Shown piece by piece: positions 33,087 to 37,241 of a stretch of DNA of 37,241 nt. The first letter of the stretch is position 1, and each line of letters opens with the position of its first letter. Position numbers and translations under genes: made by a program. This DNA comes from Salinarchaeum sp. (lineage in GTDB: Archaea; Halobacteriota; Halobacteria; Halobacteriales; QS-1-68-20). The DNA is taken from positions 1 to 37,241 of the forward strand of contig SKSS01000080.1 in NCBI GenBank assembly GCA_007122875.1, in the 5' to 3' direction. Under the pieces are notes generated by a model. The model ran no database searches and had not been told where the DNA came from. It worked only from the letters and a program-made list of their open reading frames with translations.

Positions 33087-35276
33087 ATGAGCCGAACTTC
33101 CAATCCACACCACGACACGAATCGAATCGCAGATCGCCCGGTGATCGTCGCAGCCGTCGTACTGATTGCCGTGGTCACGACAGTCGCCCTGAGCGGTGGG
33201 GCGGCTGCTATCCAGCCAGATTCCGCCGTGCCAGCCGACGCCGTTCACTCGGAACCGACTGTCGAAGCCAGCGCCCAGCTTTCGGACAACGCGTCCGCGG
33301 AGTACGATCGGGACGCTGCCGACGTGATTTACGACGACGCCGAGCACAACGACCTCCAGGGTGAGATTCTCTGGCGGGGACAGGTCGTGCTTCTCTCGGG
33401 GTTGACGCCCGGTGAGACGTACCAGCTTCGCGAGGGAACGCCCGACGACGACCGTGGGCTGGCGACCGAACTGACCGCCGACGGTAACGGCACCGTACAG
33501 ATCGATACTGCCGCCCGGAACGACAGTCGTCACTACGTCCGTGGTGAGTTCGAAGACGACCAGGAGGCCACCATCGAGATCGTCGAACAGTCCATCCGAA
33601 CGTTCGAGTTCGATCCCGACGAGCTCCCCCGCGGTGACGAGACGGCACTGACGATCGACTCGAACCGCGGCACCTACACGGCGTATCTGACCGCCGAGGA
33701 CGTCGACGCGGCGACGCTCGCGGCGGCGATCGACGACGCCGAGTACGACGAGGCTGCCGACGCGGCACGGGTCGACGACGCCGACGGCACGGTTGCGGTC
33801 GAAACCGATTCATTTCCCGAGGAGAACGTAACCGTCGATCTGATCGTCGCCGACTCGACGGCTGCCGCCGAGGCGTCGATCACCGTCGAGGAACGACCCG
33901 ACGCCGCTGTCGCGTTCGACGATCCGATCACGACGGCGAGCCGTGGCGACTGGGCCACCATCGCGTACGAGGTCGATGGCACCGACGAGACGACGCTCCG
34001 GATCGGCAACGACGATGTCCGATTCAACGTCACGGTCGATGTCGTCGTCGACGATCCCGACGAACCCGTCGAGGTCGCGATGAACACCTACGAGGTCGCA
34101 CGTGAGGAGGTCGACATCGACGACGCCATCGAGGTCGAGAACGCAGCCAGCGTCGACGCGACGCTCCACTCCGATCCGTTCGACGGCGACACCCGTCTGG
34201 AAGCGGGGAGCTACTCGCTCAGGCTGACTGGCGACGACGCTGCGGACGCGGGGTCGCTTCGACTCACCGACCGATCGACAGACGACCTGACGGCGTTCGT
34301 CGCGCCGATCGACAGCACGTTCGACGAGCCTGAACCGCTCGTCGACGGCATCTCGCGAGCGGACGCAGCTTCGAACGAGAGCACCGTCGCCGAAGGGGAT
34401 ACGCTCGTGTTTCAGGTCGAGGCCACCGGTCTCTATGGGTATCTGCTCGACGACGAAGGCGAGTTGGCGACCGAGGAGGGCATCGAGTTCACGATCGAGG
34501 CGAACGACTCCGCCCCGCACGCGTCACCCGACCGGTTCGAGATCGGCGACCTCGACGACGAGGAGGCCGTGACGATCGTTGAAGACTCCGACAACGACCA
34601 GTTCTTCGTCGTGATCGACACCGACGAGTTCGCACAGGACGGGGCCGAACTGGAGGTGGACGAGGAGTACGAGGCGACGTTCGCGGTCCACTACCACAAC
34701 GACTACATCGCGTTCGACGAACTCGACGAGATCGTCAGGACGACGTTCACCGTTGAGGAGCGAACGGTCGCGCTCGACGACGATCCCGTCACCGTCGAGA
34801 GCGCAACCGAGCAGACCATCGGCGGGACGGCGACCATCGCTCCCGGAAGTGAACTGCTGGTCGCCGTCGAAGCGGACGAACCGCCGTTCTACGACCACGA
34901 GCGGACGACGGTCGAGGACAACGGGACGTGGCAGGTAACCTTCGACGACGTATTCGACGGCGTTCGCGAGAACGCCACGTTCGAAGTCGAGGTGTCCGGT
35001 GACGCCGAGACCGACGCCGATGGTGTCGTTACGAGCCGAGACGACGGTGAAGACGTCACGCCGACCCCGACCGAGACACCTGCGTCGAACGAATCGACGC
35101 CGACGCAGACGCCCGATCCGACCCCAACCCCCGATTCCACCCCAACCGGAACGCCGGTGGATGCGATCGGCGACGAGGATCCGACCGAGGAGGGCGTTCC
35201 CGGGTTCGGGATTGGCTCGGTGATAGCCGCGTTGCTCGCAGTTTGGTTGGTGGTCGGTCGTCGAAGTGGAGTATAG
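33087..35276 (+). CDS. PGF-CTERM surface protein, BGTF/DUF7827-like
   Basis: A 729-residue secreted protein. Signal peptide about residues 18-42 (VIVAAVVLIAVVTTVALS, then GGAAA). Several acidic beta-rich repeats follow with N-glycosylation-type sites (NDS, NVT, NAT); LWRGQVVLLSGLTPGETYQL resembles the N-terminal domain of S-layer-like BGTF proteins. A Thr/Pro-rich stalk (TPTPTETPASNESTPTQTPD) leads to the C-terminal PGF-CTERM sorting signal VPGFGIGSVIAALLAVWLV and a basic end. PGF-CTERM proteins are cut and lipid-anchored by archaeosortase A on the outside of the cell. The gene is 6 bases past the TrmB-family stop. It may be the substrate, partner or scaffold of the coiled-coil RND protein, which is inference from context. 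Confidence 0.85.
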   Translation: MSRTSNPHHDTNRIADRPVIVAAVVLIAVVTTVALSGGAAAIQPDSAVPADAVHSEPTVEASAQLSDNASAEYDRDAADVIYDDAEHNDLQGEILWRGQVVLLSGLTPGETYQLREGTPDDDRGLATELTADGNGTVQIDTAARNDSRHYVRGEFEDDQEATIEIVEQSIRTFEFDPDELPRGDETALTIDSNRGTYTAYLTAEDVDAATLAAAIDDAEYDEAADAARVDDADGTVAVETDSFPEENVTVDLIVADSTAAAEASITVEERPDAAVAFDDPITTASRGDWATIAYEVDGTDETTLRIGNDDVRFNVTVDVVVDDPDEPVEVAMNTYEVAREEVDIDDAIEVENAASVDATLHSDPFDGDTRLEAGSYSLRLTGDDAADAGSLRLTDRSTDDLTAFVAPIDSTFDEPEPLVDGISRADAASNESTVAEGDTLVFQVEATGLYGYLLDDEGELATEEGIEFTIEANDSAPHASPDRFEIGDLDDEEAVTIVEDSDNDQFFVVIDTDEFAQDGAELEVDEEYEATFAVHYHNDYIAFDELDEIVRTTFTVEERTVALDDDPVTVESATEQTIGGTATIAPGSELLVAVEADEPPFYDHERTTVEDNGTWQVTFDDVFDGVRENATFEVEVSGDAETDADGVVTSRDDGEDVTPTPTETPASNESTPTQTPDPTPTPDSTPTGTPVDAIGDEDPTEEGVPGFGIGSVIAALLAVWLVVGRRSGV

Positions 35277-35295
35277 CGGTCGTCGGATCGACGAT

Positions 35296-35829
35296 TCACT
35301 GTTCAGCCAACTCTCCGAACTTCTCGCGCACTTTCTGAATCTTCGGATCGGCGTGGAACGTACAGTAGCCGTCTCCAGGATTCTTCTCGTAGTAGTCTTG
35401 GTGATACTCCTCGGCTTCGTAGAACTCTTCGAGCGGTTCGATCTCGGTGACGATCTCGTCGTCGTAGACCTCCTCAGCGTCCAGTTCCTCGACGTACCCC
35501 TCCGCCAGTTTCCGCTGCTCGTCGTCGTGGCAGAAGATCGCCGAGCGGTACTGCGTTCCCACGTCGGGACCCTGCCGGTTGAGCTGTGTCGGATCGTGGA
35601 TCGTAAAGAACACACGAAGGAGGTCGAGATACTCGATCCGGTCGGGATCGTATTCGAGCTGGACGACCTCCGCGTGGCCGGTCTCGCCGGTACAGACCTC
35701 CTCGTAGGTCGGATCCTCGGTGTGCCCGCCGGCGTAGCCGGAGGTAACCGACTCGATCCCGTCGAGTTCCTTGAACGCCGCTTCGACACACCAGAAACAG
35801 CCGCCGCCGAACGTCGCTCGCCTGTGCAT
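35296..35829 (-). CDS. msrA: Peptide-methionine (S)-S-oxide reductase
   Basis: A 177-residue MsrA that reduces methionine-S-sulfoxide in proteins. The catalytic Cys11 sits in ATFGGGCFWCVEAAF; other family motifs are SVTSGYAGGHTEDPTYEEVC, GHAEVVQLEYDP, THDP-like FFTIHDPTQLNRQGPDVGTQ and YRSAIFCHDDEQ; a C-terminal YHQDYYEKNPGDGYC holds a likely resolving cysteine. I start at ATG 35829 because it matches the family N-terminus; the open frame extends upstream without homology. The stop is 19 bases from the surface-protein stop on the other strand. Confidence 0.93.
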   Translation of the reverse strand: MHRRATFGGGCFWCVEAAFKELDGIESVTSGYAGGHTEDPTYEEVCTGETGHAEVVQLEYDPDRIEYLDLLRVFFTIHDPTQLNRQGPDVGTQYRSAIFCHDDEQRKLAEGYVEELDAEEVYDDEIVTEIEPLEEFYEAEEYHQDYYEKNPGDGYCTFHADPKIQKVREKFGELAEQ

Positions 35830-35897
35830 GAGAGAGGGTTGGCCCGCGTGGCCTTGAGCCTTGAGGAAGGGAGTCACGTTTCCGTCCGTCCACCAAC

Positions 35898-36215
35898 TCA
35901 CGCGAGGTCGAGATACTGTTCGAGCAGCGTGTGACCGCGGTACTGGGCGATCTGGCGCTGTGCATCGTACTCGACCGCGCCGAGGTCGTCCAGCTTCGGA
36001 AGCGTGACGTGATGATATGAAATTATCACCCGAGTCCGCTCGGCTGTCGTCACATCGGTTGCCAGTACATCGTCGACGAGTTCGTCGAGAGATGCCCTGT
36101 CCGTCCGAGTGAGCAGAAAGTACTGGAGGACGTGGCGGCACCGTTCCGATGCGAGTACCGAGTACACGCGATCGGTCGACGGCTCACTGGGTCGATCGGC
36201 TGATGGACAGCTCAT
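35898..36215 (-). CDS. DUF7344-type winged-helix protein
   Basis: A 105-residue haloarchaeal regulator-like protein. It has the DUF7344 pattern: RVYSVLASERCRHVLQYFLL, TRTDRASLDELVDDVLA, then RTRVIISYHHVTLPKLDDLG and AVEYDAQRQIAQYRG, a small winged helix ending in a beta wing. The family is abundant in haloarchaea and is assumed to bind DNA; no target is known here. Start ATG 36215. It lies upstream of msrA on the same strand with about 68 bases between. Confidence 0.82.
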   Translation of the reverse strand: MSCPSADRPSEPSTDRVYSVLASERCRHVLQYFLLTRTDRASLDELVDDVLATDVTTAERTRVIISYHHVTLPKLDDLGAVEYDAQRQIAQYRGHTLLEQYLDLA

Positions 36216-36279
36216 TGGCTATCGTACCGTACGATGTTCGGGGCCCGTAGGGGCGTTCGTTGACCCGTCAATGCATTTT

Positions 36280-36960
36280 TCAGTCCGACCATGTGCCCTC
36301 GTCGAAATCGGCTACCGAGGAGAGCAGCGTCTTTCGGAGCACCGTCTCGGTTCCCCGTCGGATCCGGTTCGAGAGCGCCTGTCTCGTGATGTCGAGTTCG
36401 GCGGCCAACTCGTCGAGACTCGCCTCGCTGGGCGTATCGAAGTAGCCCCTTCGGAGCGCGAGGACGAGTGCTTCACGCTGTTCCTCTGAGAGATCGAACC
36501 GATGACCGCGTTCGGTCTCCTCGCTCAACGTGTAGGTCCGCTCGATGTGGATTCGGATGTCGTGGTCGGTCAGGTAGTTGTGAAACTGTGAGAGGCGTTC
36601 GTGGTCGGTGAACCGAAGTCGGAACATCCAGTGTTCGTCTCCGCGTGCCTCCAGCACGGCCGCTTCAGCCATCGCGATGCCGCCGATGAGGTGGTCGTCG
36701 CGCCGGTCGGCCCATTCGATTCGGTACAGCCCCTTCCCGTCTATTCGGTCGAGTGCGTGGAGGGCCTTCACGCGGGGGCTGTCGCGGACGTGTTCTTCGA
36801 ACGCCGTGAACTCGTCCGCAGTCACCCACACGAACGGCATGATCGCATCGCCTGTCGGAACGATTCGTTCGAGTTCGAGCCGTCTGTCGGCCCCGTTCGA
36901 GAGCACCTGTCCGAGCGTGAACTCGGCACTGTCGACGGTAAATTCGAGAATGACGCTCAC
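36280..36960 (-). CDS. BAT-type HTH_10 regulator
   Basis: A 226-residue protein related to the bacterio-opsin activator family. The N-terminal 150 residues form the BAT-type alpha/beta domain (FTLGQVLSNGADRRLELERI, HWMFRLRFTDHERLSQFHNY, IRIHIERTYTL). The C-terminal HTH_10 (about 158-215) reads LSEEQREALVLALRRGYFDT, then ASLDELAAELDITRQALSNR. Haloarchaea carry dozens of such paralogues with diverse targets. The start is GTG 36960; no strong TATA box is seen immediately upstream, though CCTAAACTAG lies about 45 bases away. It is next to the DUF7344 regulator on the same strand, 64 bases apart. Confidence 0.88.
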   Translation of the reverse strand: MSVILEFTVDSAEFTLGQVLSNGADRRLELERIVPTGDAIMPFVWVTADEFTAFEEHVRDSPRVKALHALDRIDGKGLYRIEWADRRDDHLIGGIAMAEAAVLEARGDEHWMFRLRFTDHERLSQFHNYLTDHDIRIHIERTYTLSEETERGHRFDLSEEQREALVLALRRGYFDTPSEASLDELAAELDITRQALSNRIRRGTETVLRKTLLSSVADFDEGTWSD

Positions 36961-37016
36961 AGCACATACACGTTCGTCATCCGTGTAGGGGTTTCCCCTG
37001 CTAGTTTAGGGATCGT

Positions 37017-37241
37017 TCACAGCAGCGAGCGGATATACTGTCCGACGTGGTCGTCCATCCGGCGCTTGTAGCCCGCCTGCCGAGCCAGCCGATCGAGTTC
37101 CCGAGAGACGAGGCTGCCGTACTGGACGGCCTTCTTGTCCCTGAACGCGACGGGATCCGGGAGCCGCCCGCGGGCAGCCAACCGAAGCGCGACCTTCCGA
37201 TCGCCGCGCTCGGAGACGAGGAGGTCCGACCGTAGCCGAAG
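37017..37241 (-). CDS. Asparagine synthase-like protein, C-terminus (cut by window end)
   Basis: The last 74 codons of a minus-strand gene. The visible part reads RLAARGRLPDPVAFRDKKAV, QYGSLVSRELDRLARQAGYK and RRMDDHVGQYIRSLL. The lysine-rich RDKKAVQYGS stretch is the conserved tail of the haloarchaeal asparagine-synthase-type (ATP-pyrophosphatase) proteins. These need an N-terminal part, outside the window, to tell whether it is a glutamine-dependent asparagine synthetase or only a related domain. Confidence 0.65.
   Translation of the reverse strand, partial: LRLRSDLLVSERGDRKVALRLAARGRLPDPVAFRDKKAVQYGSLVSRELDRLARQAGYKRRMDDHVGQYIRSLL

Overview
The window is chromosomal DNA from a haloarchaeon (class Halobacteria). 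The evidence is high G+C, very acidic Asp/Glu-rich proteins, many leaderless genes with a TATA-like box about 26-30 bases before the start codon, and families typical of the group: DUF7521-, DUF7344- and DUF7343/7345-type proteins, a BAT-type HTH regulator, TrmB, HemAT-like transducers and PGF-CTERM surface proteins. I cannot name the species from sequence alone. About 35 protein genes and one tRNA gene are supported. Genes are packed tightly; the longest stretch without a protein gene (21676-22008, about 330 bases) holds tRNA-Glu, a tRNA-derived palindromic remnant and a perfect hairpin.

Layout. 1-974: a winged-helix regulator followed by a DUF7521-like membrane protein (cut by the window edge), with a divergent DUF7521-like paralogue. 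971-3582: two MFS transporters on the minus strand. 3879-5507: a HemAT-like globin-coupled transducer with a degenerate signalling tip. 5661-7597: a DUF2267 protein, MobA (molybdenum cofactor guanylyltransferase) and a YqeC-like protein facing MobA. 7763-8644: a double-domain universal stress protein. 8810-12963: a saccharopine-dehydrogenase-like reductase, then a divergent pair made of a TIGR00300 (LOR/SDH) ornithine cyclodeaminase-type enzyme and a thiamine-diphosphate enzyme. 13036-13169: a perfect 29-bp tandem repeat in front of a small membrane protein. 13451-15940: a hypothetical protein, a methyltransferase and a class I aminotransferase.

16190-21944: a two-gene AddAB-like helicase-nuclease operon with visibly lower G+C than its flanks, ending at tRNA-Glu(CTC) and a remnant copy of the tRNA 3' end. 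This looks like a tRNA-associated accessory block. 22009-24192: a membrane-anchored winged-helix protein divergent from an overlapping pair of CrcB/Fluc fluoride channel genes. 24265-28377: housekeeping genes including deoC, superoxide dismutase, argS and a cupin.

28603-35276: a three-gene unit of an RND/MMPL-type exporter carrying an extraordinary extracytoplasmic coiled-coil insertion, a TrmB-family regulator overlapping it by ATGA, and a PGF-CTERM surface protein. It is preceded by an inverted repeat next to the TATA box and a possible 14-codon leader ORF. 35296-37241: msrA, two regulators (DUF7344 type and BAT/HTH_10 type) and the C-terminus of an asparagine-synthase-like protein cut by the window end.

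The stretches most worth a second look are the AddAB-like block with its tRNA remnants, the 29-bp repeat that encodes a chain of overlapping 10-codon mini-ORFs, the transducer without a canonical CheA/CheW-binding tip, and the coiled-coil RND / TrmB / surface-protein unit.
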